Source of the DNA: M3007 sp038203695
Lineage (GTDB): Bacteria; Bacteroidota; Bacteroidia; Chitinophagales; Saprospiraceae
DNA length: 51,566 nt
NCBI GenBank assembly: GCA_038203695.1
Contig: JBBRDQ010000009.1
Coordinates: 1 to 51,566 of the forward strand
Direction of reading: 5' to 3'
Of this stretch, positions 33,882-43,500 are shown piece by piece. The notes beneath the pieces were generated by a model. That model did no database searches, was not told the origin of the DNA, and saw nothing but the letters and a program-made list of their open reading frames with translations. How positions within the stretch are numbered: position 1 is the stretch's first letter; each line of letters starts with the position of its first letter. The translations under genes and the position numbers were made by a program.

Positions 33882-33914
33882 ATTGTACAATAACAAAACG
33901 CTGCGACAAAAGTA
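33882..33914 (-). promoter_or_regulatory. pyk promoter -7 box and leader palindrome
   Basis: On the minus strand TACTTTTG occupies 33914 to 33907, a perfect TAnnTTTG. The -33 element is not clear. Transcription would start near 33900. Just downstream lies the 10-bp palindrome ATTGTACAAT (33882-33891), in an operator-like position; that function is inference. Confidence 0.5.
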
Positions 33915-34172
33915 GTGCATCAAGTGGCAATATTTTTTGATAACACTTTTTTGACGGTGCAAAATTGCAAAATTGTCGCTGATATGGCACAACCGATGCC
34001 AGTCATTTTAGGTTAATTTTTCAGGGTAAGTGTGTAAAATACAAAAAGTAAATATGTCCGGCCCCGTAGGTTTGTTAAAATTTCCCTGCTAAAAACTTTT
34101 TTTAAACCATATATAGCCGTTTCTTTGCGCCTCGAAAAATTAAGTTTTTTTCACTTAAAGTCTTAAAAAAAC
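33915..34172. other. Intergenic region between pyk and acpP
   Basis: AT-rich region with no gene seen. For acpP two -7 candidates exist on the + strand: TAGGTTTG at 34067-34074 (perfect) and TTTCTTTGCGCC at 34120-34131 (one mismatch but typical downstream context). The nearer one would give a leader of about 40 nt. Confidence 0.5.
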
Positions 34173-34412
34173 ATGGCAACAGTAGCCGAACGCGTAAAGA
34201 AAATCATCGTTGACAAATTGGGCGTGGACGAAAACGAAGTAACCCATGAGGCAAACTTCATTCAGGACCTCGGTGCTGACTCCCTCGACACCGTGGAACT
34301 CATCATGGAGTTCGAAAAGGAATTCGATGTGTCGATTCCCGACGAACAAGCCGAGAAAATTCAAACCGTCGGCCAGGCTGTAGAATATCTCGAAGGACAG
34401 GTAAATTCTTAA
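34173..34412 (+). CDS. acpP: Acyl carrier protein
   Basis: Carries growing acyl chains in type II fatty acid synthesis. The 79 aa are acidic with the phosphopantetheine site ADSLDTVELIM (Ser37), and start MATVAERVKKIIVDKLGVDE. Full family length. It is next to fabF, as in most bacteria, but a terminator hairpin and a separate promoter lie between them, allowing ACP to be made in greater amount. Confidence 0.98.
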   Translation: MATVAERVKKIIVDKLGVDENEVTHEANFIQDLGADSLDTVELIMEFEKEFDVSIPDEQAEKIQTVGQAVEYLEGQVNS

Positions 34413-34455
34413 GTCCTGCTTCCGAAGCACCTAACACCCGGTTTTTGTTGACCCT

Positions 34456-34490
34456 CAAAAGGTTCAAGGCATTTTGCTTTGAACCTTTTG
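34456..34490 (+). terminator. Terminator after acpP
   Basis: CAAAAGGTTCAA / TTGAACCTTTTG, a perfect 12-bp stem with 11-nt loop, about 43 nt after the acpP stop. Its 3' arm ends in TTTTG then CTTTC. It separates acpP from fabF. Confidence 0.75.
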
Positions 34491-34520
34491 CTTTCTATGC
34501 GAGATTGTGGTGAAGCGGTT

Positions 34521-34528
34521 TACCTTTG
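34521..34528 (+). promoter_or_regulatory. -7 box of the fabF operon
   Basis: Perfect TACCTTTG followed by CC. Predicted transcription start near 34535 gives a leader of about 19 nt to the ATG at 34554 and rules out translation starts upstream of the box. The -33 element is weak. Confidence 0.6.
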
Positions 34529-34553
34529 CCTGATCATTCTAAACTTTGAAAAT

Positions 34554-35795
34554 ATGAGACGAGTTGTCGTAACCGGCATTGGCGCCCTTACTCCAATTGG
34601 TAATAACATCCCTGCTTATCTGGAAGGCTTACAACAAGGTGTAAGTGGAGCAGGAATGATTACGCGTTTTGATGCATCCTTGTTTAAAGCGCGTTTTGCT
34701 TGCGAAATAAAAGATTTTAACCCGGAAATAGCCATTGAACGCAAGGAAATACGCCGCCTCGACCCATACGCGCAGTATGCGATGGTGTCGGCCGACGAGG
34801 CGTTCCGCATGTCGGGGCTGAATCCGGAGCAGTTGAACCTGGAGCGTTGCGGCGTAATTTATGGTTCCGGCATCGGCGGATTGCATACGCTGGAGACCGA
34901 AACGATGGAATTTTTGCGCGGTAATGGCACGCCTCGGTACAACCCGTTCCTCATTCCCAAGATGATCAGCAATATCGCGGCGGGGCTTATGGCCATCAAA
35001 TACGGCTTTCGCGGCATTAACTATGCGCCCGTATCCGCCTGTGCCACTTCCAACCACGCGATCATCAATGCAGCCGATTACATTCGTCTCGGCAAAGCCG
35101 ATGTGATGATCGCCGGCGGCGCAGAAGCAACCATCGCCCCGACCGCTGTGGGTGGTTTTACTGCCATGAAAGCCATGTCGGAACGCAATGACGACCCACT
35201 GACTGCTTCCCGCCCCTACGACAAAGACCGCGACGGTTTTGTGTTGGGCGAAGGTGCCGGCACACTGATCCTGGAAGAATACGAACACGCCAAAAAACGC
35301 GGTGCCACCATCCTGGCGGAATACCTGGGCGGCGGCATGACCTGCGATGCCTATCACATGACGGCCCCGCATCCCGACGGCATTGGGGTGATTGCCTGCA
35401 TCAAAACGGCATTGGAAGACGCCGGCATTGCGGCAACAGACATCGACTATGTGAATACCCACGGCACTTCGACGCCATTGGGCGACCCGGCCGAGTTGAA
35501 ATCCATCGAGAAAATATTTGGCGATCACGCCTACAAAATGAACATAAGTTCCACCAAATCCATGACCGGACACTTGCTCGGAGCAGCAGGTGCCATTGAA
35601 GCGATTGCGTGTATCCTGGCGGTGCAACATGATTTCGTGCCACCGACCATCAATCACTTCACCGACGACCCGGAGATCGATCCCAATCTCAATCTTACCT
35701 ATAATGAGCCGCAGCAACGCCATCTTAACGTAATTTTGAGCAATGGCTTTGGCTTCGGTGGGCATAATGCGTCGGTGATCATGCGCCGCATTTAA
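34554..35795 (+). CDS. fabF: Beta-ketoacyl-ACP synthase II
   Basis: Condenses malonyl-ACP with acyl-ACP in fatty acid elongation. The 413 aa start at the ATG at 34554 (MRRVVVTGIGALTPIGN), the usual FabF N-terminus; the in-frame sequence before it lies across the promoter. Catalytic triad is Cys163 in VSACATSNHA, His303 in NTHGTSTPLGD and His340 in KSMTGHLLGAAG. The C-terminal NGFGFGGHNAS glycine-rich motif is intact. It is followed by rnc after 33 nt, forming the common acpP-fabF-rnc order. Confidence 0.97.
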   Translation: MRRVVVTGIGALTPIGNNIPAYLEGLQQGVSGAGMITRFDASLFKARFACEIKDFNPEIAIERKEIRRLDPYAQYAMVSADEAFRMSGLNPEQLNLERCGVIYGSGIGGLHTLETETMEFLRGNGTPRYNPFLIPKMISNIAAGLMAIKYGFRGINYAPVSACATSNHAIINAADYIRLGKADVMIAGGAEATIAPTAVGGFTAMKAMSERNDDPLTASRPYDKDRDGFVLGEGAGTLILEEYEHAKKRGATILAEYLGGGMTCDAYHMTAPHPDGIGVIACIKTALEDAGIAATDIDYVNTHGTSTPLGDPAELKSIEKIFGDHAYKMNISSTKSMTGHLLGAAGAIEAIACILAVQHDFVPPTINHFTDDPEIDPNLNLTYNEPQQRHLNVILSNGFGFGGHNASVIMRRI

Positions 35796-35828
35796 TTATT
35801 TCTAAAACATTCTGACACAACTCCAACT

Positions 35829-36599
35829 GTGCGTTTAGTCCGACGTTTCTACAATTATTACCTGCATCCTGAAAAAGAACTGGCGCGCCGCCTGCGCAGT
35901 CTCATTGGCTTCACCCCCATTCACCTGCCTTTATTTAAACTGGCTTTTTTTCATAAAAGCACGTTTACAACCCGCGATTACGCCATTTCTAACAACGAAC
36001 GCCTGGAATTTCTCGGCGATGCGGTGCTGAGTACGATCGTAGGCGAGTATCTTTTCAAAAAATACCCGAACAGCGACGAAGGTTTTCTGACGAAAATGCG
36101 CTCCAAGATCGTAAAGCGCAATTCCCTGGACGACATCGCCGATAAGATGGGGCTCGACCTGTTTCTCGCTAATTATAACCAGACGCGGCTCTCCAAATCC
36201 ATGCTCGGCAACGCTTTGGAAGCGCTGGTCGGCGCGGTTTATATCGAGGTAGGGTATGAAGGGACCAAGCGATATGTGGTACAGCGCGTGTTGCGGCGGT
36301 ATCTGGACATTCACGAACTGGAAAGTTTTGACGATAATTACAAGAGTCAACTGCTGGAATGGTGTCAGAAAAACGGGCACACCATCGAGTACAGAGTCGT
36401 AGCAAAATACAAAAGCGAGAAACGCGACAAGTTCAAGGTAGCCGTATTTGTAGACGGCAAAAAATTGGGTACGGCCGACGATTTCAATAAAAAAAGCGCC
36501 GAACAACTCGCCAGCGAACGCGCTATGACGGCACTGGGCATGGTAAACGGTATCAGTACCGGGCAGATCCGGGAGATGGACGAAGAGGGGGATAATTAG
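35829..36599 (+). CDS. rnc: Ribonuclease III
   Basis: Cleaves double-stranded RNA, including rRNA precursors. It has 256 aa from a GTG start at 35829; no ATG fits. The RNase III signature NERLEFLGDAVL lies at about 58-69, and the second catalytic site is in MLGNALEALVGAVYIE. A C-terminal dsRNA-binding domain spans about 170-245 (DNYKSQLLEWCQKNGHTIEY through AEQLASERAMTALG). The first 27 residues are a basic extension relative to E. coli. It follows fabF closely and is probably co-transcribed. Confidence 0.96.
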   Translation: MRLVRRFYNYYLHPEKELARRLRSLIGFTPIHLPLFKLAFFHKSTFTTRDYAISNNERLEFLGDAVLSTIVGEYLFKKYPNSDEGFLTKMRSKIVKRNSLDDIADKMGLDLFLANYNQTRLSKSMLGNALEALVGAVYIEVGYEGTKRYVVQRVLRRYLDIHELESFDDNYKSQLLEWCQKNGHTIEYRVVAKYKSEKRDKFKVAVFVDGKKLGTADDFNKKSAEQLASERAMTALGMVNGISTGQIREMDEEGDN

Positions 36600-36636
36600 G
36601 AAGATAAGGGGGTTAAAAACCATTATTCGCATTACT

Positions 36637-38013
36637 TTGCAGGAGAAATTCTCCCAAGCAATTTTCACCATCCCGCAGGAACTCCCGACTTTGCCCGCTC
36701 CGCGAAAAGATACGTTGTCAACTACGCCAGGTTTGTCTGTACCGGCCGGTCCAGTGCCACGCGCTGCCGCACTGGCAAAAGCCGACTTTTTCACGCAATG
36801 TCAACAATATCAGCAGATTATCACGGCTGAAATGTCCATTTCGACCGGTGTTACGTATGGCGTAGCGATTGATTTACACAAAAACAGCCTGTATTGTACG
36901 TGTCCGTTTTACCCCAAACCGTGTATTCATGCGCAAGCGCTGTTCCTGTTGCAGCAAAACGCCGGTACCGCACTTTTCACCCTGACTGATACATTGCCCG
37001 ACTGGGCACCGGCTTTACTGGCGGGTCGCGCTACCCTGCTCAGACCGGATCAGACTGCGCAGCAGGAAGTAGCGCGCGAACAACGGCGTTTCGAGCGACT
37101 GGAGCGCGCGGCCAATGGCTTTGAAGACCTGGAAGTATGGCTGCTCGATACCTTCCGGCGCGGCGTAGCCACGGTCGCTTCTGAAGATCCGCGCTGGTAT
37201 GAGGGCATTGCGACCCGGATGGCCGATGCTTCGATGACGGGCATCAGCCGTACCCTGCGCTTACTGGGTCAGATTCCGGCCACCCAAACCGACTGGGCGG
37301 AACAAGTACTCGCCGTACTGGCCGAATGTTACCTGGCCGTTCGGGCCTTTCGCCGCCGCGCTGCCTTGCCCGAAGCACTCGGATATGATTTGCAAACCTA
37401 TATCGGCGTGGCGCTGAAAAAGGAAGAGGTAGTACAATCCGGCGAACGGGTAACCGACGTTTGGGCAGTAGTCGGGCAGGCAGAAGAAACGCTGGAAGAG
37501 AAACTGCGCTCCCGGCGCACCTGGCTGCTGGGGCCCCAATCCGGCCGCTATGCGCTCCTGCTCGATTTCGCTTTTGGCGGCATGGGATTCCCGCAGACGA
37601 TCACCCCGGGCAGCATCCGGCAAGGCACGCTGGCGTATTATCCATCTGCGTGGCCACAACGCGCGCTGACGGTCACCGACTTGACCGAAGTTCCTAAAAA
37701 AGTGGAAAAATTACCGGGATTGACCGATTTTTCTCAATTACTCGCCGCTTTTGCCGCAGCGTTGGGACAACAACCGTGGCTCGCCGTATTCCCGGCAGCA
37801 TTGTCGGACTGTACGCCTTATTTGCAGGGTAATCAGTTTTTTATGGCCGATAAAATGGGCAAATCACTGCCTTTGCAAACCCGGGAAGATACGTTTTGGC
37901 GACTTTTATCGGTGAGTGGCGGCCATCCGGTCAGCCTGTTTGGCGTATGGGACGGTGCGGCATTTCAGCCTTTGAGCGTGGTGTCCGACCAGCGATTCAT
38001 CCGGTTGTCCTGA
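36637..38013 (+). CDS. SWIM zinc-finger protein
   Basis: 458 aa from a TTG at 36637; no ATG lies before the conserved part, so the start is uncertain, and a start near Met66 would cut into the domain. A SWIM finger is visible at about 88-105: Cys-x-Cys in LYCTCPFYP and Cys-x-His in PCIHAQALFL. The rest is helical and beta-mixed with no recognised motif. It begins 37 nt after rnc on the same strand and is probably in the fabF-rnc transcript. It is the second SWIM protein in the window but is not obviously a paralogue of the first outside the finger. Function unknown; nucleic-acid or protein binding is possible. Confidence 0.7.
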   Translation: MQEKFSQAIFTIPQELPTLPAPRKDTLSTTPGLSVPAGPVPRAAALAKADFFTQCQQYQQIITAEMSISTGVTYGVAIDLHKNSLYCTCPFYPKPCIHAQALFLLQQNAGTALFTLTDTLPDWAPALLAGRATLLRPDQTAQQEVAREQRRFERLERAANGFEDLEVWLLDTFRRGVATVASEDPRWYEGIATRMADASMTGISRTLRLLGQIPATQTDWAEQVLAVLAECYLAVRAFRRRAALPEALGYDLQTYIGVALKKEEVVQSGERVTDVWAVVGQAEETLEEKLRSRRTWLLGPQSGRYALLLDFAFGGMGFPQTITPGSIRQGTLAYYPSAWPQRALTVTDLTEVPKKVEKLPGLTDFSQLLAAFAAALGQQPWLAVFPAALSDCTPYLQGNQFFMADKMGKSLPLQTREDTFWRLLSVSGGHPVSLFGVWDGAAFQPLSVVSDQRFIRLS

Positions 38014-38051
38014 AATAGACCGAGTGCCAATCTGCCAGTTTACAAAAACAA

Positions 38052-38408
38052 TCAACTACCCTTCACCAGCCGATTATTCTCATCCGGGAAAACGGCCGAG
38101 GGGCGAAAGGTCTTGGCTTCTTCCGGCGTCATGTAGGCATACGCGATAATGATCACAATATCACCCACTTGCACCCGCCGGGCGGCGGCGCCATTGAGGC
38201 AGACAACGCCACTGCCGCGTTCGCCGCGAATCGTATACGTCTCAAAGCGCTCGCCATTATTATTGTTGACGATTTGCACTTTTTCCCCTTCAATCAGGTT
38301 AGCCGCTTCGAGCAGTTCCTCGTCGATTGTAATGCTGCCGATGTAATTCAGGTCAGCCTGGGTGACGCGCACGCGGTGAATTTTACTTTTGAAAACTTCG
38401 ATAAACAT
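38052..38408 (-). CDS. panD: Aspartate 1-decarboxylase
   Basis: Makes beta-alanine from aspartate for pantothenate and CoA synthesis. It is a 118-aa pro-enzyme that self-cleaves at the Gly24-Ser25 bond in YIGSITIDE to form the pyruvoyl cofactor. Other family marks are the N-terminal MFIEVFKSKIHRVRVTQADL, NGERFETYTI, and GSGVVCLNGAAARRVQVGD. No other pan genes are nearby. It diverges from asnS; a perfect -7 box TACCTTTG lies on the minus strand at 38517-38510, giving a leader of about 95 nt. Confidence 0.97.
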   Translation of the reverse strand: MFIEVFKSKIHRVRVTQADLNYIGSITIDEELLEAANLIEGEKVQIVNNNNGERFETYTIRGERGSGVVCLNGAAARRVQVGDIVIIIAYAYMTPEEAKTFRPSAVFPDENNRLVKGS

Positions 38409-38509
38409 GGTCAGTTCATTGCGTCAGAAAAGGATTTCAATTGTTTTTATGCTGAAATGCTGAACGACGATTTTTGCGACAAATAACAGCGAATGCGGCT
38501 TTGTGGTTG

Positions 38510-38517
38510 CAAAGGTA
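38510..38517 (-). promoter_or_regulatory. -7 box of panD
   Basis: TACCTTTGCAACC read on the minus strand. No -33 TTTG at the right spacing. Confidence 0.5.
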
Positions 38518-38566
38518 GTTTGCCGGCTGCATATACCGTGCTGTTTTTATGGGGAATACACAAATG

Positions 38567-38601
38567 TTTGCCGGGAAAAAGTCTATATTATCGTACATTT
38601 G
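38567..38601 (+). promoter_or_regulatory. Promoter of asnS
   Basis: TTTG at 38567-38570 and TACATTTG at 38594-38601, 23 nt apart, followed by CGCC. This matches the Bacteroidota consensus. Transcription should start near 38608, which excludes the longer open frame upstream and supports the ATG at 38661. Confidence 0.7.
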
Positions 38602-38660
38602 CGCCGCTTTTGCAAAAAAGATATTTCAAATCAACAAATACCCAAAGTAACGATCCGTAT

Positions 38661-40109
38661 ATGCAGCGCACGAAAATAGCCGATCTACTCCGCACCGAAC
38701 CTGTTGGCAGCACCGTCCTCGTAAAAGGCTGGGTCAAAGCCTTTCGCAACAACCAGTTTATCGCCCTCAACGACGGCTCGACCGCCGGCAACTTACAGGT
38801 AGTGGTCGATTTTGAAACGCTGGATGCCGCCATCCTCGACCGCATCAAATACGGCGCGGCGATCGGCGCACAGGGCACGCTGATTGAAAGTCAGGGCAAA
38901 GGCCAGAAAGTGGAGGTAAAAGCCACCGAAATTATCATTTATGGCGACTGCAATCCCGAAGAGTTTCCGCTGCAACCCAAGAAACAAAGCCTGGAATTTT
39001 TGCGCGAACACGCCCACCTGCGCTTTCGCACCAACACGTTTGCCGCGATCTTTCGCATTCGCCACGCCTTGGCGTATGCCATTCACAAGTTCTTCAACGA
39101 CAAGGGTTTCTGTTACCTGCATACGCCGATCATCACCGCCAGCGACGCGGAAGGTGCCGGTGAAATGTTTCGCGTGACCACCCTGCCCTTCGATAAAACG
39201 CCCCGGCAGGAAAATGGCGAAGTCGATTTCAGCCAGGACTTTTTCAAACGCTCCACTCATCTCACGGTTTCCGGTCAGTTGGAAGCCGAACTCGGCGCGA
39301 TGGCCCTGGGCGAAGTGTACACCTTCGGTCCGACCTTCCGTGCGGAAAACTCCAACACAACGCGCCACCTGGCGGAGTTCTGGATGATCGAACCGGAAGT
39401 CGCGTTCAACGACCTGCACGACAACATGAACCTCGCCGAGGAGATGCTGCAATACGTGATCCGATATGCGCTGGACCACTGCACCGAAGACCTGAAAATA
39501 CTCGAAGAACGCCTGATCGAAGAAGAAAAAAGCAAACCGCAGGACCAGCGCAGCGAACTGGCCCTGAGCGATAAACTGCGCTTTGTCATTGATAATGAAT
39601 TCGTTCGCCTCACTTACACCGAAGCGATCGGCATTCTGCAAAACTCGACGCCCAATAAAAAAGGCAAATTTCAGTATCCGGTAGAAGGCTGGGGCACCGA
39701 CCTGCAAAGCGAACACGAGCGCTACCTGGTAGAAAAACATTTCAAAAAACCGGTCATCCTGACCAACTACCCCGCCGAGATCAAAGCATTTTACATGCGG
39801 CAGGATGAGCCGTCTGACGGCGTACCCGGCCCAACGGTATCGGCCATGGACATTCTGTTTCCCGGCATCGGCGAAATCGTCGGTGGTTCGCAGCGCGAAG
39901 AACGCCTCGACCGCCTGACCCGGCGTATGCAGGAAATGCAGGTCCCGGAAGAAGAACTGTACTGGTACCTGGATACGCGGCGCTTCGGCGCTTGTCCGCA
40001 CGCCGGTTTCGGCCTCGGTTTCGAACGACTGGTATTATTCGTAACCGGCATGACCAATATCCGCGATGTGATCGCGTTTCCGCGTTTCCCAGGCAACGCC
40101 GCTTTTTAG
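38661..40109 (+). CDS. asnS: Asparagine-tRNA ligase
   Basis: Class II aminoacyl-tRNA synthetase charging tRNA-Asn. It has 482 aa from ATG 38661 (MQRTKIADLLRTEPVGSTV). An N-terminal OB-fold anticodon-binding domain covers about 15-105 (VLVKGWVKAFRNNQFIALND). The catalytic core carries motif 1 region FFNDKGFCYLHTPIIT, motif 2 GPTFRAENSNTTRHLAEFWM, and motif 3 GFGLGFERLVLFVTGM. It ends FPRFPGNAAF, close to the usual AsnRS end. No fused domains. Its last codons are copied in the repeat that follows. Confidence 0.97.
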   Translation: MQRTKIADLLRTEPVGSTVLVKGWVKAFRNNQFIALNDGSTAGNLQVVVDFETLDAAILDRIKYGAAIGAQGTLIESQGKGQKVEVKATEIIIYGDCNPEEFPLQPKKQSLEFLREHAHLRFRTNTFAAIFRIRHALAYAIHKFFNDKGFCYLHTPIITASDAEGAGEMFRVTTLPFDKTPRQENGEVDFSQDFFKRSTHLTVSGQLEAELGAMALGEVYTFGPTFRAENSNTTRHLAEFWMIEPEVAFNDLHDNMNLAEEMLQYVIRYALDHCTEDLKILEERLIEEEKSKPQDQRSELALSDKLRFVIDNEFVRLTYTEAIGILQNSTPNKKGKFQYPVEGWGTDLQSEHERYLVEKHFKKPVILTNYPAEIKAFYMRQDEPSDGVPGPTVSAMDILFPGIGEIVGGSQREERLDRLTRRMQEMQVPEEELYWYLDTRRFGACPHAGFGLGFERLVLFVTGMTNIRDVIAFPRFPGNAAF

Positions 40110-40326
40110 GGAATTACGAATTAAAAATTACGAATTACGAATTACGAATTACGAATATTTTGATGGCCGGGAAAGAATGGGTACCACAAAGGCAACGCCG
40201 CTTTTTAGCAATTACGAATTAAAAATTACGAATTACGAATTTTACAACCACTGGCGTTGCCTTTGTGGTGGGCATTCTTTCCCGGCCATCAAAACATTCG
40301 TAATTCGTAATTTTTAATTCGTAATT
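40091..40326. repeat. Imperfect inverted repeat with duplicated asnS 3' end
   Basis: A segment of about 52 bp (GGCAACGCCGCTTTTTAG followed by AATTACGAATT units) occurs at 40091-40143 and again at 40190-40241; the first copy contains the last asnS codons and stop. A right arm at about 40252-40326 is the reverse complement of 40112-40198, sharing the GATGGCCGGGAAAGAATG block, the CCACAAAGGCAACGCC block and the ATTACGAATT runs, with an indel of about 14 nt. The arms could form a very long hairpin. No open frame or transposase. Confidence 0.85.
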
Positions 40327-40360
40327 GAACCAAGCCTGTCATTTTCGACAGGCTTGGTTC
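40327..40360. terminator. Terminator-like hairpin after asnS
   Basis: GAACCAAGCCTGTC / GACAGGCTTGGTTC, a perfect 14-bp stem with ATTTTC loop, followed by AAAAC. It lacks a T-tract on the + strand but is in place to end the asnS transcript. Confidence 0.6.
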
Positions 40361-40450
40361 AAAACTGCTGCCATTTTGTCAAAATTTAGCCATTTTCCTG
40401 TACTGGAATGAAATGTGCAGTCCTACGCCTTTCGCGCGAGCGTAAAGCCC

Positions 40451-40458
40451 TATCTTTG
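40451..40458 (+). promoter_or_regulatory. -7 box of secA
   Basis: TATCTTTG followed by CACACC. Transcription would start near 40465, with a leader of about 53 nt to the GTG at 40518. No clear -33 element. Confidence 0.55.
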
Positions 40459-40517
40459 CACACCCAATTGATTGCCCATCGGCAAACGTTCTATACATCA
40501 ACCACACCACCTATATC

Positions 40518-43500
40518 GTGTTCGGATTTCTCAAAAAAATACTCGGTACCAAGCAAGATCGCGACCTTAAACAATACAGTTCGACGGTCGCCGCTATCAA
40601 TGGACATTTTGAATCATATCAGGATATTTCCAATGATGAACTGCGCGCCAAAACCCTCGAATTCCGCGCCCGGATTCAGGATTATCTGCAGAATATCGAC
40701 GCAGAAATAATCGCCGTCAACCAGCAATCGCTCGATGCCGTCGATTTCCACGAAAAAGAAAAACTGTTTAAAGAGGTGGATGAGTTGCGTAAAATGCGCG
40801 ATAAATCGCTCGAAGAGGCGCTTTTGGATATTTTGCCGGAAGCATTCGCGGTGGTGAAAGAAGCCAGCCGCCGTTTTTCACAAAACGAATCACTCAGCGT
40901 TACGGCGACCGACCACGACCGTGCACTGGCTTCGAAACCCAGTAAAACGTACGTGTCGGTCGATGGCGACCTGGCGACCTGGCGCAACAGCTGGCAGGCC
41001 GCCGGCGGCGATATCATCTGGAATATGGTGCACTACGATGTGCAATTAATCGGTGGTATGGTGCTGCACGACGGCAAAATCGCGGAGATGGCCACCGGCG
41101 AGGGCAAAACCCTGGTGGCAACCCTGCCTGCTTACCTGAATGGCGTAGCCGGCGAAGGCGTACATATCGTGACGGTGAACGACTACCTGGCCCGCCGTGA
41201 CTCCGAGTGGGTCGGCCCGATCTATGAATTTTTGATGTTGACCGTCGATTGTATCGACAAATACCGCCCCAACTCGAAAGAGCGCATCGACGCCTACCGA
41301 TGTGACATTACGTTCGGCACCAATGCCGAATTCGGTTTTGATTACCTGCGCGACAACATGGTGGTCGGTACCGACGAACTGGTACAACGCAAGCACCACT
41401 ACGCGATCGTGGATGAGGTCGACTCGGTTTTGATCGACGATGCGCGTACGCCGCTGATCATTTCCGGTCCGGTAACCCGCGGTGCCGACGACCAAGAGTA
41501 TGTAGAACTGAACCCCACCGTAAAACGCCTGCTGGAAGAGCAATCCAAAGTAGCCTCGCAGTTTCTGGCGGAGGCCAAAAAGTTATACGCGGAAGGCCGC
41601 GTCGGCTCCGAAGAAGGCATGGCCGGTTTCGCATTGTTGCGGGCACACCGCGCCCTGCCCAAGTCGCGCCCCTTGGTGAAGTTCCTGAGCGAAGACGGCG
41701 TACGGGTTTTATTGCAGAAAACGGATAACCTGTTTATGCAGGAAAATTCCAAACGGATGCCGGAAATCGATGCGGAGCTGTTGTTCCATATCGACGAGAA
41801 AAACCGCAATGTGGAATTATCCGAAAAAGGCGTCGAGTTTTTGTCGAAGTTCAGCAACGAACCGAACTTCTTTATCATGCCGGATATAGGCTGGGAACTG
41901 GTCCAGATCGACCGCGATGCGGATCTGACCTCCGACGAGAAAATAGCCGCCAAGGAACTCCTGTCGCAGGATTACGGCATCAAAAGCCGTCGTATCCACG
42001 CTATCCAGCAGCTACTGAAGGCGTATGCGCTGTTTGAAAAAGACAATGAATACATCGTCATGGAAGGGGAAGTAAAAATCGTCGACGAGCAAACGGGCCG
42101 GGTTATGGAAGGGCGCCGTTATTCAGACGGTTTGCACCAGGCCATCGAAGCCAAGGAACAGGTGAAAGTGGGTGAAATCACCCAGACATACGCGACGGTA
42201 ACGTTACAAAATTATTTCCGGATGTACCACAAACTGGCGGGTATGACGGGTACAGCCGAAACCGAAGCCAAAGAATTGTGGGATATTTACAAACTAGACG
42301 TAGTGGTCATTCCGACCAACCGCAACATTACCCGCAAAGATGAGCAGGACATGGTCTATAAAACGGCCCGGGAGAAATACAACGCCGTAATCGATGATAT
42401 TGTAAAACTCCGCGATGCGGGCCGCCCGATCCTGGTCGGTACCACGTCGGTAGAAATTTCGGAGTTATTGTCGCGGATGTTGAAAATGCGCGGCATCGAA
42501 CACAACGTCTTGAACGCCAAGCAGCACCAGCGCGAAGCCGAGATCGTGGCGGAAGCCGGTCAGGCCAGTAAAGTGACCATCGCCACCAACATGGCGGGTC
42601 GTGGTACCGACATCAAACTGGGGCCGGGCGTAAAAGATGCGGGCGGTTTGGCCATTGTCGGTACCGAGCGCCACGAAAGCCGGCGGGTAGACCGCCAGTT
42701 GCGCGGTCGGGCCGGTCGTCAGGGCGACCCGGGTTCGTCGCAGTTCTATATCTCGCTGGAAGACAACCTGATGCGTCTGTTCCAGAGTGACCGCATCGCC
42801 GGGTTGATGGACCGCATGGGCCACAAGGAAGGCGACGTGATCCAGCACTCGATGGTGACCAAATCGATCGAACGCGCCCAGACGAAAGTCGAGGAAAACA
42901 ACTTCGGGATCCGCAAACGCTTGCTGGAATACGATGACGTGATGAATATTCAGCGCGAAGCGATCTATAAAAAACGCCGCAACGCCTTGTTTGGCGACCG
43001 TTTGTCGGTGGATATCAACAGCGCCTTTACCTCAATTACTTCGGAGCTGGTGCAAGTACACCGCGAGGGCGGCGATTTTGAAACGTTCCGCATGGATGCG
43101 ATCCGCGTGATCGGTGTCGACCCGGAAATGGAAGAAGGCTGGTTCAAAAGTGCCCCGCTGAATAGCGTGCTGGACAAATTCCAGGATCAGGTACTATCGC
43201 TGTACGAACACAAGAGCCAGCAGGTGGGCGGCCGCTTATTGCCGATCATTAAAGATGTCTATGCCAAGGAAGGACACCGTTTTAAACGCATTGTGGTGCC
43301 GTTTACCGACGGTATACTCGGCTTGAATATTTCCGCCGATATGGACGACGCCATTAAAAGCAACGGTAAAACCATCATGCGCGACGTGGAAAAAGTAGCC
43401 ACGCTCGCCCTGATCGATGATGCCTGGAAAGAGCACCTGCGCAATGTGGACGACCTGAAAGAATCCGTCCAAGGTGCGTCGTTCGAGCAAAAAGACCCGC

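Noticed and set aside
34479..34553. 25-codon N-terminal extension of fabF
   Set aside because: It spans the predicted -7 box and the acpP terminator; the conserved FabF start is at 34554.
34629..35765. 378-codon open frame antisense to fabF
   Set aside because: Shadow of fabF, whose catalytic residues are all present on the other strand.
38493..38660. 56-codon N-terminal extension of asnS
   Set aside because: It covers the asnS promoter and is not similar to any AsnRS N-terminus.
38793..40001. 402-codon open frame antisense to asnS
   Set aside because: Exact shadow of a certain synthetase gene; composition follows the codon pattern of asnS, and no domain is recognisable.
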